A stretch of 14,817 bases of DNA from CAYUTA01 sp964447605. Its GTDB lineage: Bacteria; Bacillota; Clostridia; Christensenellales; CAG-138. Each line of letters starts with the position of its first letter. The first letter of the stretch is position 1. Where the stretch lies: NCBI GenBank assembly GCA_964447605.1, contig CAYUTA010000063.1, positions 1 to 14,817 on the forward strand, in the 5' to 3' direction. The notes below the pieces were generated by a model. The model was not told the origin of the DNA and made no database searches. It saw only the letters and a program-made list of their open reading frames with translations. This document shows positions 1-6,957 of this stretch, in pieces. The position numbers and the translations under genes were made by a program.

Positions 1-2
1 TT

Positions 3-27
3 GAAGCACCATGCTTCTCTTTTTTTC
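3..27 (+). terminator. Rho-independent terminator of a gene left of the window
   Basis: A 6-bp stem (GAAGCA at 3-8 with TGCTTC at 12-17) with a 3-nt loop is followed by a run of T residues at about 20-27. This is the form of an intrinsic terminator for a plus-strand transcript entering from the left. The gene it ends is not in the window, so the stem may extend further left. Confidence 0.6.
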
Positions 28-55
28 CATAACCCCAATCTTTAGTGTAGAGCCC

Positions 56-96
56 AAAAAACATAGCGCCCTCCCGCGGAATATCCGGGGAGGGCG
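56..96 (-). terminator. Rho-independent terminator of codB
   Basis: The arms CGCCCTCCC (67-75) and GGGAGGGCG (88-96) pair perfectly over 9 bp, and an inner CGGA/TCCG pair extends the stem. On the minus strand the stem is followed, after 5 nt, by six T residues (plus-strand A run at 56-61). It lies about 50 bp past the codB stop codon and faces the plus-strand terminator at 3-27, so the two outer genes are convergent and insulated. Confidence 0.75.
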
Positions 97-149
97 TCGT
101 TCTGGAAATGAACTGCGAATTTATGGGGGATAGCCGCGCTGTACGCGCT

Positions 150-1400
150 TTATGCCCTGGTCTCCTCATCCTTATAGAAGATTTTGTTGCCAACATAATA
201 GATTACGCAGGCGACAACCATCGCGTTGATGGCCGCGACGCCCCATGTAACAAAGTTGCCGACGAGCGCGCCCGCAACCACGCCTGCAACGGCGCACCAG
301 TTGATCTTGCGGGGCGCAGACTCTTCACTCATGTAACGCTTGCGGTTGAAGAAGAAGTCCAGCATAATGATCGCGCCGATCGGCGGGAGGGTTGCGTTGA
401 GGAAGTTCAGCCAGCCGATAAAGTTGTTGTACAGCCAGACGGCGAGCGCGGTGCCCAGAACGCCGGATACAAGCACCATCGGCCGCTTGCGGATCTTGGT
501 GATATTGGACAGGCCAAGTCCACCGGTATACAGCGCGTTGTCGTTTGTGGTCCAGATGTTTGCGCCCAGAACGACGATGGCCGGAATGGCCAGGCCCTGC
601 GCGATCATAACATAGAAGATGTCGTCCTTGCCGGTGAATGCGCCGCCTACTGCGCCGAAGCAGAACATGAGGATGTTGCCAATGGTAAACGCAATAACGG
701 TCGCCCAGACAACGCCTTTTGTCGTTTTGCCAAAGCGGGTGAAGTTCGGCGTTGCCGTACCGCCGGAGATGAACGAGCCGATTACGGCCGCAATGCCGCC
801 AAAGAGCGTCATGGTGCCGGTGGATTTGTTAAAGATGGCTACAAGTCCGCCGCCGTCGACCGTGGCGGTGACCATTGAGTAAATGCCAAGGACGGCAATC
901 AGCGGAACCGAAATCCAACTGACGATCTCAAGCCCCTTTATGCCAAAGTACGCGGATGCGGTCATCAGCGCGCCGGCAACGACAATCAGAATCCAGAGCG
1001 GGATACCGAACTGCTCGGCAACAGGGAAGCCAAACATTGCAACGCCGACTCCGAACCAGCCGATCTGCGTGCAGGAAATCAACGCCGAGGGGAGATACGA
1101 ACCCAGCGTGCCGAAGGAACGATGCGCCAGCAGGTCAAAGGACAGGCCCGTATGCCCGCCGATGTAGGCAAGCACGCCCGTGTAGACGCCAAGGAAAAGG
1201 CTGCCGATCAACAGCGACCAGATGAAGTTCCCCAGATCCATGCCGTTTGCCATTCTGGCTCCGGCGCTCATGCTCGCGGAGAAAAACGTGAAGCCCATCA
1301 TAATGACGAACATCGCGCCGAATCCCTTGCGCGCAGTCGTTGGGACAGCTTCTAATGAATAGTCGATGTCCAGATGTACCTGTTTTTTCGGTTTTTCCAT
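150..1400 (-). CDS. codB: Cytosine permease, NCS1 family (CodB-like)
   Basis: This is a 416-residue integral membrane transporter of the nucleobase:cation symport-1 family, expected to import cytosine or a similar base across the cytoplasmic membrane. It matches Escherichia coli CodB, as I recall that sequence, along most of its length. Shared features are the N-terminal TTARKGFGAMFV stretch followed by LTFFSAS-like FTFFSAS (residues 37-43), the TQIGWFGVGVAMF segment (111-123), GSFISGGT (208-215), and NIWTTNDNALY (281-291) with WLYNNFIGW (322-330). About 12 hydrophobic segments are visible. The start is the ATG at 1400 rather than an upstream in-frame ATG at 1418, because GGAGGT (plus 1408-1413) sits 7 nt before it. 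It is divergent from the LacI-type gene, with a promoter and an operator-like palindrome between them. Cytosine deaminase (codA), the usual partner, is absent here, so the true substrate may differ from cytosine. Confidence 0.93.
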   Translation of the reverse strand: MEKPKKQVHLDIDYSLEAVPTTARKGFGAMFVIMMGFTFFSASMSAGARMANGMDLGNFIWSLLIGSLFLGVYTGVLAYIGGHTGLSFDLLAHRSFGTLGSYLPSALISCTQIGWFGVGVAMFGFPVAEQFGIPLWILIVVAGALMTASAYFGIKGLEIVSWISVPLIAVLGIYSMVTATVDGGGLVAIFNKSTGTMTLFGGIAAVIGSFISGGTATPNFTRFGKTTKGVVWATVIAFTIGNILMFCFGAVGGAFTGKDDIFYVMIAQGLAIPAIVVLGANIWTTNDNALYTGGLGLSNITKIRKRPMVLVSGVLGTALAVWLYNNFIGWLNFLNATLPPIGAIIMLDFFFNRKRYMSEESAPRKINWCAVAGVVAGALVGNFVTWGVAAINAMVVACVIYYVGNKIFYKDEETRA

Positions 1401-1407
1401 AAATACT

Positions 1408-1413
1408 ACCTCC
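1408..1413 (-). promoter_or_regulatory. Ribosome binding site of codB
   Basis: GGAGGT on the minus strand, 7 nt before the ATG at 1400. It decides between this start and the ATG codon at 1418, which precedes the site and has no good Shine-Dalgarno of its own. Confidence 0.8.
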
Positions 1414-1442
1414 ATCAAAAATATGTTTTTGCAAGAAATGAA

Positions 1443-1458
1443 ATGTAACTGCTTACAT
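1443..1458. promoter_or_regulatory. LacI-type operator candidate in the codB leader
   Basis: Perfect inverted repeat ATGTAA-CTGC-TTACAT. Its inner 14 bases differ at one position (T for C in the centre) from the catabolite-response-element consensus TGWAANCGNTWNCA that LacI/GalR proteins such as CcpA bind. It lies just downstream of the predicted codB transcription start (about 1464), where a bound repressor would block expression. The likely ligand-responsive binder is the LacI-family protein encoded next door. CcpA is the alternative. Confidence 0.6.
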
Positions 1459-1470
1459 CTGATACCTATT

Positions 1471-1499
1471 AATTTACTGGATCGTCATGGAATTGTCAA
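1471..1499 (-). promoter_or_regulatory. codB promoter
   Basis: On the minus strand a perfect -35 box TTGACA (plus 1494-1499) is followed after 17 bp by TAAATT (plus 1471-1476), which matches four of six -10 positions. The predicted start near 1464 leaves a leader of about 60 nt that contains the palindrome at 1443-1458. Confidence 0.55.
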
Positions 1500-1768
1500 T
1501 AAATTTTTGAATTTATACCAATATTTCCCTCCCGATTGCATAGGTAAACAACAAATAATAAGCGGCTTTTTCATAATTTGGCACAAGCATTCCGAATCCG
1601 TGTCATTGCGCCGCCATAATCGAAACTATTTACAACCGTCCGCAGCTTGTTGTCGAAGCATGTCGCATGCTATCATACCCACTGCGCGGCTATCCTATGC
1701 TCCGCAGGATTGCAAGCCGCCCCGTTTCCCGCCGTCTGTGGACGGCAGCCGAAAACGACGGCACATTC
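1500..1768. other. Divergent intergenic region without a gene, rich in inverted repeats
   Basis: This stretch lies between the codB and lacI-type promoters and shows no convincing coding frame. It holds several short perfect inverted repeats: AGCATG-TCG-CATGCT (1657-1671), an ATCCT/AGGAT pair around 1692-1710, and GCCGTC-TGTG-GACGGC (1731-1746). They could be binding sites for the regulator or merely hairpins. I recognise no riboswitch or RNA gene. Because both predicted transcripts start outside it, they should not be part of a leader RNA. Confidence 0.4.
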
Positions 1769-1799
1769 TTGCAAATTCCTGTCGGAATTATGCTATAAT
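1769..1799 (+). promoter_or_regulatory. Promoter of the LacI-type regulator operon, with an internal palindrome
   Basis: An extended -10 box TGCTATAAT (TATAAT at 1794-1799) is preceded by TTGCAA (1769-1774) at a rather long 19-bp spacing. The TG extension can compensate for that. The perfect palindrome AATTCC-TGTC-GGAATT (1774-1789) lies between the boxes, a position suited to autorepression. Transcription should begin near 1806, so translation must start downstream, which favours the ATG at 1833. Confidence 0.6.
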
Positions 1800-1832
1800 A
1801 TGAAACAAACAGGGAAGTGGCAGGTGCAAGGC

Positions 1833-2858
1833 ATGAATATCCGTAAGGTCGCAGAACAGGCCGGCGTTTCGGTCGCTACGATATCACGCGTGCTCAATCA
1901 CCCGGAGCAGGTCCTGCCGGAAACGCGCGAACGCGTGCTTGCCGTAATGAAGAAGCTGGACTATACGCCCAATTGGTTTGCGCGCGGCCTCAACCTTGGC
2001 ACAACCAATACCATTGCGCTGCTCATCCCCAACATTGAAACCGGTCTGCATCAAAAGATCATCACCGGCATCGAAACCGTTGCGCGAAACAAGCACTACG
2101 CCGTGTTTTTCTGCAATACTTACGGCGATGCGCAGGTGGAATACGATTATTTAAAAATGATGGGGACGCGTCGCGTGGACGGCGTGGCGCTTGTCTCCTC
2201 CCGCCTTGGCAACGGACGGGCGCTGCCGCTTGGCGAGCTCGGCATCCCCTGCGTGCACGTTGGGAAAAAGCGCGTCAACGGCTGCGAGACAATCTGCTAT
2301 ATCGATTATGAGGAGGGCGCGCGCCGCCTCATCCGGCATCTGCTCTCCTTTGGGTACGGGCGCATCGATCTGATGCTCGACGATCTCCAGCAAAGCGAAA
2401 ATGAGCAGATCGAGGCCGGCTTGCAGCATGCGCTGCGCGACTGTAGTCAAAGGCCAAGCTGCCGCAAATTCACCGCCGACAACAGCGTGCACGGCGGCTA
2501 TGTCGCCGCGCAGAAGATGATTCAGCAGGGCGAGATTCCGGACGCGCTGGTTACGGCCAGCTGCGAACAGGCGCTTGGCGTGCTCAAGGCCGCGCAGGAC
2601 GCAAAGCTGGATATCCCGGTAAAGCTGGCGCTTGCAAGCATGACCGATTCGCCCGCGTGCTCAATTGTTTCGCCGCCGATTACCACGGTGGAGCATCCTG
2701 CAACCAAGCTTGGCATGGCAGCGGCAAGGCTGTTGCTTGACAGCATTGAAAACAAGGAGCTTGAACTCGGCGTGCCACAGGAGATGATTTTGCAGCCAAA
2801 GCTGAAAATCCGCAAGTCCTGCGGCAATACCAAGTATATCTACGAACTGTTTGAATAA
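1833..2858 (+). CDS. LacI/GalR-family transcriptional regulator
   Basis: The 341-residue protein has the family's usual length and layout. An N-terminal helix-turn-helix (IRKVAEQAGVSVATISRVLN, residues 3-22) is followed by the hinge-helix region around PNWFARGLNLG (46-56), then a periplasmic-binding-protein-like effector domain ending in the typical TTVEHPATKLGMAAARLLL segment. It should bind a palindromic operator as a dimer and respond to a small ligand, perhaps the base carried by CodB or a metabolite of it. The start chosen is the ATG at 1833, preceded by AGGTG with a 6-nt gap. In-frame ATG codons at 1647 and 1800 lie upstream of the predicted transcription start. The gene is divergent from codB and 43 bp upstream of the dehydrogenase-like gene, so it probably controls all three. 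The exact ligand cannot be read from the sequence. Confidence 0.9.
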   Translation: MNIRKVAEQAGVSVATISRVLNHPEQVLPETRERVLAVMKKLDYTPNWFARGLNLGTTNTIALLIPNIETGLHQKIITGIETVARNKHYAVFFCNTYGDAQVEYDYLKMMGTRRVDGVALVSSRLGNGRALPLGELGIPCVHVGKKRVNGCETICYIDYEEGARRLIRHLLSFGYGRIDLMLDDLQQSENEQIEAGLQHALRDCSQRPSCRKFTADNSVHGGYVAAQKMIQQGEIPDALVTASCEQALGVLKAAQDAKLDIPVKLALASMTDSPACSIVSPPITTVEHPATKLGMAAARLLLDSIENKELELGVPQEMILQPKLKIRKSCGNTKYIYELFE

Positions 2859-2901
2859 GCCGCGCAGGGCGCGGCGCAGGGTTTATAAAGGGGAAATGAT
2901 T

Positions 2902-4017
2902 ATGTCAAAACCAATTGATTTAATGGGTCTCAGGCTGAAGAATCCGGTGCTGGCGGCTTCCGGTCCCTGGACGCGGGACGCTGCGGCCATCCAGGCATGC
3001 ATCGACGCGGGCGCGGGCGCGGTCATTACGGAGACCATTACGCTTGAGGCGAACGAGCGCATCTGCCCGCGGCTGTTTCTTTGCGGGGACCGGCTGTTCA
3101 ATACCATGCTTTATTCGCCGCTGCACCTCGAGCAGTGGGAAGGCGAAATGGAGCGCATCAAAAAGGGCGACTCCAAGCTGATTTGCAGCATCTGGGGCGC
3201 ATCCAAGTCCGAGATCGCCTACCTTGCGTCCAAAGTGGAGCGCATGGGCGCGGACGCTGTGGAGATCAGTATTTCCGCGCCGATTGGTACGCGCAACCAG
3301 AGCATCTGCAGCCATGCGCCGGATATCGAGGCATTCGTGCGCGCGGCCGTGAACGCCGTCCACATCCCCGTGATGATAAAGCTTTCCTACGAAGCGGCGG
3401 TCTCCCCCGCCTTTTTGGCCGCGGTGGACGCGGCCGGTGCAGCCGCCGTCAGCGCCATCGACGCGCTCAAGGGCCTTTCCGGCGTGGATATTGAGCAAAA
3501 GTGTGCAAAGATGCCGACCTATGGCGGATATACGGGCGCCTGCATCCGCCCGATCTCGCTTGCCGCAACCGCGGCGCTCATCCAATATACGCGCATGCAG
3601 ACGTGCAGCGTCGGAGGGATTGACGGATACGAGGCCGCGCTGCAATTCATCATGCTTGGCGCCACCGCCGTGCAGCTCGCCACCGCCATCCAGCTCAATG
3701 GGCCGCAGAGCATCGCCGAGACCATTCAGGGCATCGACAACTGGCTTGCCACGCACGGCTATCAGGACGTTGCCGGCGTGCGCGGGGCGGCTCTTCCGTC
3801 GCTTCGTGCGTTTGAAGACATCAAGCCCCGCCAGCTTACCGCGCGCATCGCCACGCCCTGCGCGCGCGCAGACTGCCTGCTTTGCAGGCAGGGTTGTTTA
3901 TACGCCGCCGTCCACTTCAGCGGAAATGGCGTTTCCATCGATGAAACCCTATGCGCCGGCTGCGGGCTCTGCGCCGACCGCTGCCCACACAAGCTGATTG
4001 AAATGGGCTGGATATAG
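2902..4017 (+). CDS. Dihydroorotate/dihydropyrimidine dehydrogenase-like flavoprotein with two C-terminal Fe-S motifs
   Basis: A 371-residue TIM-barrel FMN enzyme related to class 1B dihydroorotate dehydrogenase and to PreA of dihydropyrimidine dehydrogenase. Family landmarks are NPVLAASG (14-21), TETITLEAN (43-51), IKLSY (159-163), YGGYTGACIRPISL (207-220) and SVGGIDGYEAAL (236-247). The C-terminal tail has C320-x4-C325-x2-C328-x3-C332 and C351-x2-C354-x2-C357-x3-C361-P, typical of two [4Fe-4S] clusters. The motif that normally reads N-x-S-C-P-N/H reads S-I-S-A-P-I here: A126 replaces the catalytic Cys and S123 the substrate-binding Asn. The later Asn-Thr pair appears as D188-A189. The substrate or chemistry therefore probably differs from pyrimidine reduction. 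No PreT-like electron-transfer partner is present. The start is the ATG at 2902, with AAAGGGG 8 nt upstream. It is probably co-transcribed with the LacI-type gene. The family call is firm and the substrate is unknown. Confidence 0.85.
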   Translation: MSKPIDLMGLRLKNPVLAASGPWTRDAAAIQACIDAGAGAVITETITLEANERICPRLFLCGDRLFNTMLYSPLHLEQWEGEMERIKKGDSKLICSIWGASKSEIAYLASKVERMGADAVEISISAPIGTRNQSICSHAPDIEAFVRAAVNAVHIPVMIKLSYEAAVSPAFLAAVDAAGAAAVSAIDALKGLSGVDIEQKCAKMPTYGGYTGACIRPISLAATAALIQYTRMQTCSVGGIDGYEAALQFIMLGATAVQLATAIQLNGPQSIAETIQGIDNWLATHGYQDVAGVRGAALPSLRAFEDIKPRQLTARIATPCARADCLLCRQGCLYAAVHFSGNGVSIDETLCAGCGLCADRCPHKLIEMGWI

Positions 4018-4035
4018 GGTTTAAAGCAAAAAGAA

Positions 4036-4080
4036 GGGCTGACCTATTTAATTTGTGATCAACCCAGACAGCCCATTTTT
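4036..4080. terminator. Bidirectional terminator between the dehydrogenase-like gene and feoAB
   Basis: GGGCTG (4036-4041) pairs with CAGCCC (4069-4074) around a loop of about 27 nt. On the plus strand ATTTTT follows (4075-4080). On the minus strand TTCTTTTT follows. The two flanking genes converge here and both stop within 90 bp, so one hairpin can serve both. The short stem and large loop keep this moderate. Confidence 0.6.
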
Positions 4081-4104
4081 ATGGTAAGCCCATTTCGTTT
4101 TGCC

Positions 4105-6651
4105 CTATCCAAACAGGCTCCCGATGGTGTGTACCAGCAACGCGACGACATACGCCGTCACAATCTGATAGATCACCATAAACAACGTATACCCGCCGCT
4201 GTGCAGTTCCTTACGCATGGTTGCCACCGCGGCGACGCACGGCACATACAGCAGTATGAATACCAGAAACGAATACGCGGCAAGCGGCGTTAACAGCGAC
4301 GCCAGCGCCGCGCCGACGGCCGAACCTCCCGATACGCCCAGGAACAGCGACAGGGAGGAAACAACCGCTTCCTTGGCCACAAGTCCGCTTAACAGCGCCA
4401 CTGAGGTTTGCCAGTAGCCAAAGCCCAGCGGCTTAAAAACCGGAGCGATCAACGTGCCAAAGCGCCCGAGTATGGAAAGCTCGGTCTGGTCGGTCAGGCG
4501 CAGTCCCGGGTCGAACCGCGTCAAAAACCACAGCACAATGCTCATGATCAGGATGATCGACCCCGCCTTTTCGATAAAGTGGCTCACGCGCTCGCCCACG
4601 TGCAGCAGCGTGTTTTTCATTGACGGCCGGCGATATGGCGGCAACTCCATGACAAACGCCGCATGGTTGCGCCGGAAGATTGTCCTGCGAAACAGCACGC
4701 CCGTCACAATGCCCACCACAATGCCCAGCGCATACAGGCTGAGCACAACCAATCCGCGCGAATGCACAAAGAACGCCGATGCAATCATGCCGTATACCGG
4801 CAGCTTGGCCGAGCAGCTCATAAACGGCAGCAGCAGGATGGTCATGCGGCGGTCGTCCTCATTCTCCATCGTCCGCGCGGACATCGTTGCCGGAACGGTG
4901 CAGCCAAAGCCCATCAGCATGGGAATAAACGACTTGCCGGACAGGCCGAACCGTTTCAGCGCCCGGTCCATCAGAAAGGCCGTCCGCGACATATATCCAC
5001 TGTCCTCAAGCAGCGAGAGGAAGAAGAACAGCAGCGCAATCTGCGGCAAAAACGTCAATACCCCGCCCACGCCCGTCAGCACGCCGTCACAAATCAGGCT
5101 GGTCAGCCAGTCCGCGGCCTGCGCTTTTTCCAGCAGTCCGGCGGTAAACGGGATGATATATACGGAGATCAACCGCTCCATGCCGTCGCTCAGCCAGCCG
5201 CCGATGGTATCGAACGTCAGCATGAAAATTACGGCCATGAGGGCAAGAAAGATCGGGATGCCAAGATATTTGTTGGTCAGGACTGCATCGATGCGGTCGG
5301 AGGTCGATTTCTCGCCTGCAGCCCTGCGCTTTACCGCCGCGGCGCACACCCGCGTGATATACCGGTAGCGGCTGTCCGCCACCCGGGTTTCGTTATCGCC
5401 CGGCGTACCCTCCCCGGCATAGGCGCGGATTACCCCGTCGAGCGCGGCAGACTGCGCCGCCGAAAGCGAAAGCTTTTCGCGTACCAGCCCGTCGCCCTCG
5501 AGCAACTTGATCTCTGTCCAGTGCGCGGGCAGTTTTGCGCGCTCCGGCGCGTTGCCCAGGATCTCTCCGATGCGGTGGTGCGCGGCGTGCGTATCGTCGT
5601 CATACAGGTCGTCCGGCTCAATGCAAAAGCCCCGGTGCAGTTGCTCATGCGCAACCGACAGGATTGTGGCGCAGTTTTGCAGCAGTTCGTCCACGCCCTC
5701 GCCCGTGCGCGCACAGATGGGAACCACCGGGACCCCCAGTTCCAGCGACAGCCTGCGCATATCGATGGAGATGCCCATCTGTTTGACCTCATCCATCATA
5801 TTGAGGGCCAGTACAATGGGTTTTTCCAGCTCCATAAGTTGTATGGTCAGGTACAGGTTCCGTTCAAGGTTGGTCGCGTCAATGATGTTGATCATCGCAT
5901 CCGGATTTTCGTCGATGACAAAATTGCGCGCAACAATTTCCTCCATGGAATACGTGGAAAGCGAATAGATGCCCGGCAGGTCGACGATGGTCATATCGTG
6001 CCCATTGGCGTGCAGATGGCGCTCCTTTTTCTCCACGGTTACGCCGGGCCAGTTGCCAACATATTCCTTGGCACCGGTCAGGGCGTTGAACAGCGTCGTT
6101 TTGCCCGCGTTGGGATTGCCGACAAGCGCAAGCGTGACGGGCGTATCGTCCGTTTCCGGGCGCGCGTTCTGGCCGGAAATCCGTTGAAACCGCCTGCTTC
6201 CGCAACCGCCCTTGCACCCCGAACATGCAGCGCAGCCCGCCTCCGGGCAGCCTGCCGCGCCGCTCTGCGCGTCAAGTACCCATTCGGTCAGGCGCGCCGC
6301 CCGCTTATGCGCGCACAGGTCGGACTGTTCCGGCGCATGCGCGCTTAGCATGCGCCCGGCCTGCGTGCTCTGCTGTACGCGCTGTTCCCGGCTGCCGCGC
6401 TCCGCCTCCCGGCGCTCCTCTTCGGAGAGCAGCGTGATGCAGTCCGCGTCCTCCCTGCGAAGCGAGAGCGCATATCCGCGCAGTTCAATCTCAATCGGAT
6501 CACCCAGCGGCGCGACCTTTTTTACATAAATCTCCGTCATGGGTGTAATACCCATGTCGACCAGCCTTCGCTTGACCTGCGGGCTCCCCGCCCCGGCGTT
6601 TTTAACGACGCCGCTTTGCCCCGGGCGCAGCCCTCCCAGCGTATGCTCCAT
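4105..6651 (-). CDS. feoB: Ferrous iron transporter, FeoA-FeoB fusion
   Basis: This 848-residue protein imports Fe(II) across the cytoplasmic membrane. Residues 1 to about 75 form a FeoA (SH3-like) domain (LGGLRPGQSGVVKN, LVDMGITPMTEIYV). Residues 76-170 are a linker with C135, C140, C143, C146 and C150. The FeoB G domain follows: P-loop GNPNAGKTT (178-186), DLPG, NMMD as the NxxD motif, and ICARTGEG. The membrane part has the Gate motifs GFGCTVPATMSARTM and SCSAKLPVY, and LVAKEAVVSS. The protein ends a few residues after the last hydrophobic segment, with no FeoC-like tail. FeoA and FeoB are usually separate, though fusions are known. The start at 6651 has GGAGG 5 nt upstream. C140-x2-C143-x2-C146-x3-C150 is a ferredoxin-like spacing inside the linker. 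Expression is probably iron-controlled through the palindromic boxes upstream. Confidence 0.95.
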   Translation of the reverse strand: MEHTLGGLRPGQSGVVKNAGAGSPQVKRRLVDMGITPMTEIYVKKVAPLGDPIEIELRGYALSLRREDADCITLLSEEERREAERGSREQRVQQSTQAGRMLSAHAPEQSDLCAHKRAARLTEWVLDAQSGAAGCPEAGCAACSGCKGGCGSRRFQRISGQNARPETDDTPVTLALVGNPNAGKTTLFNALTGAKEYVGNWPGVTVEKKERHLHANGHDMTIVDLPGIYSLSTYSMEEIVARNFVIDENPDAMINIIDATNLERNLYLTIQLMELEKPIVLALNMMDEVKQMGISIDMRRLSLELGVPVVPICARTGEGVDELLQNCATILSVAHEQLHRGFCIEPDDLYDDDTHAAHHRIGEILGNAPERAKLPAHWTEIKLLEGDGLVREKLSLSAAQSAALDGVIRAYAGEGTPGDNETRVADSRYRYITRVCAAAVKRRAAGEKSTSDRIDAVLTNKYLGIPIFLALMAVIFMLTFDTIGGWLSDGMERLISVYIIPFTAGLLEKAQAADWLTSLICDGVLTGVGGVLTFLPQIALLFFFLSLLEDSGYMSRTAFLMDRALKRFGLSGKSFIPMLMGFGCTVPATMSARTMENEDDRRMTILLLPFMSCSAKLPVYGMIASAFFVHSRGLVVLSLYALGIVVGIVTGVLFRRTIFRRNHAAFVMELPPYRRPSMKNTLLHVGERVSHFIEKAGSIILIMSIVLWFLTRFDPGLRLTDQTELSILGRFGTLIAPVFKPLGFGYWQTSVALLSGLVAKEAVVSSLSLFLGVSGGSAVGAALASLLTPLAAYSFLVFILLYVPCVAAVATMRKELHSGGYTLFMVIYQIVTAYVVALLVHTIGSLFG

Positions 6652-6689
6652 AAATCCCTCCTATGTCCGACAAATAGCTGAACAACCGG

Positions 6690-6709
6690 AAGTCAGCCAT
6701 GGCTGACTT
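6690..6709. promoter_or_regulatory. feoAB-proximal palindrome, second operator candidate
   Basis: AAGTCAG-N6-CTGACTT has the same arm length, spacing and consensus (AAGTYAG-N6-CTRACTT) as the box at 6938-6957. It sits inside a longer perfect inverted repeat with 14-bp arms (6686-6699 with 6700-6713), so in RNA it forms a strong hairpin about 35 nt before the feoAB start. It could be a second operator, a leader hairpin, or the end of a repeat element. It lacks a following T run on either strand, so it is not an ordinary terminator. Confidence 0.5.
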
Positions 6710-6744
6710 CCGGGCCGCCCAAAAACTCTGTTTTTCGACGGCGG

Positions 6745-6766
6745 CGCGCAGTACGCGCGTTTTTTT
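6745..6766 (+). terminator. Terminator-like hairpin on the plus strand inside the feoAB leader
   Basis: CGCGC-AGTAC-GCGCG (6745-6759) followed by seven T residues (6760-6766) has the form of an intrinsic terminator for plus-strand transcripts. No plus-strand gene ends here. It would stop antisense transcription coming out of the feoAB region, or belong to a repeated element. On the minus strand it reads as a hairpin preceded by A residues and would not terminate the feoAB mRNA. Confidence 0.4.
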
Positions 6767-6937
6767 CATGCGGCGATCCGCCTCGAATACCTGCGGCATT
6801 TGCCATCCTTGCCGCAAGCAGGATGTCGGAATCACCGCGCATGTCGCTGATTTTGCCAAATTGTTTGGCTCGTCCCGCATGTTTTCGTTACGGAATTGGC
6901 GGACCAATCCCGATGCAGCCCTTTTTTGACACGCCAT

Positions 6938-6957
6938 AAGTTAGACGCCGCTAACTT
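6938..6957. promoter_or_regulatory. Metal-regulator operator candidate at the feoAB promoter
   Basis: Perfect inverted repeat AAGTTAG-N6-CTAACTT, lying at about +3 to +22 from the predicted feoAB start of transcription. The TTAG/CTAA halves resemble sites of DtxR/IdeR-type iron regulators, which commonly repress feo genes when Fe(II) is plentiful, but the spacing differs from the classical DtxR box. No regulator gene is nearby. The assignment to a family is inference. Confidence 0.55.

Noticed and set aside
4663..6348. 561-codon open frame on the plus strand, antisense to feoAB
   Set aside because: It is entirely antisense to a well-supported FeoB coding region. Its translation is low in hydrophobic order and rich in Arg, Gln and His, as expected for a complementary-strand shadow in GC-rich DNA, and it has no recognisable domain.
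6699..6929. 76-codon plus-strand frame antisense to the feoAB leader
   Set aside because: There is no ribosome binding site or promoter, and a terminator-like hairpin lies inside its own beginning (6745-6766). It is not a plausible gene, though the segment itself is noted as a possible repeat.
6602..6937. 111-codon minus-strand frame in the feoAB leader, overlapping the feoAB start
   Set aside because: It starts inside the operator palindrome without a ribosome binding site, overlaps the FeoA start in another frame, and its translation resembles no protein family I know. I treat the segment as leader or repeat instead.
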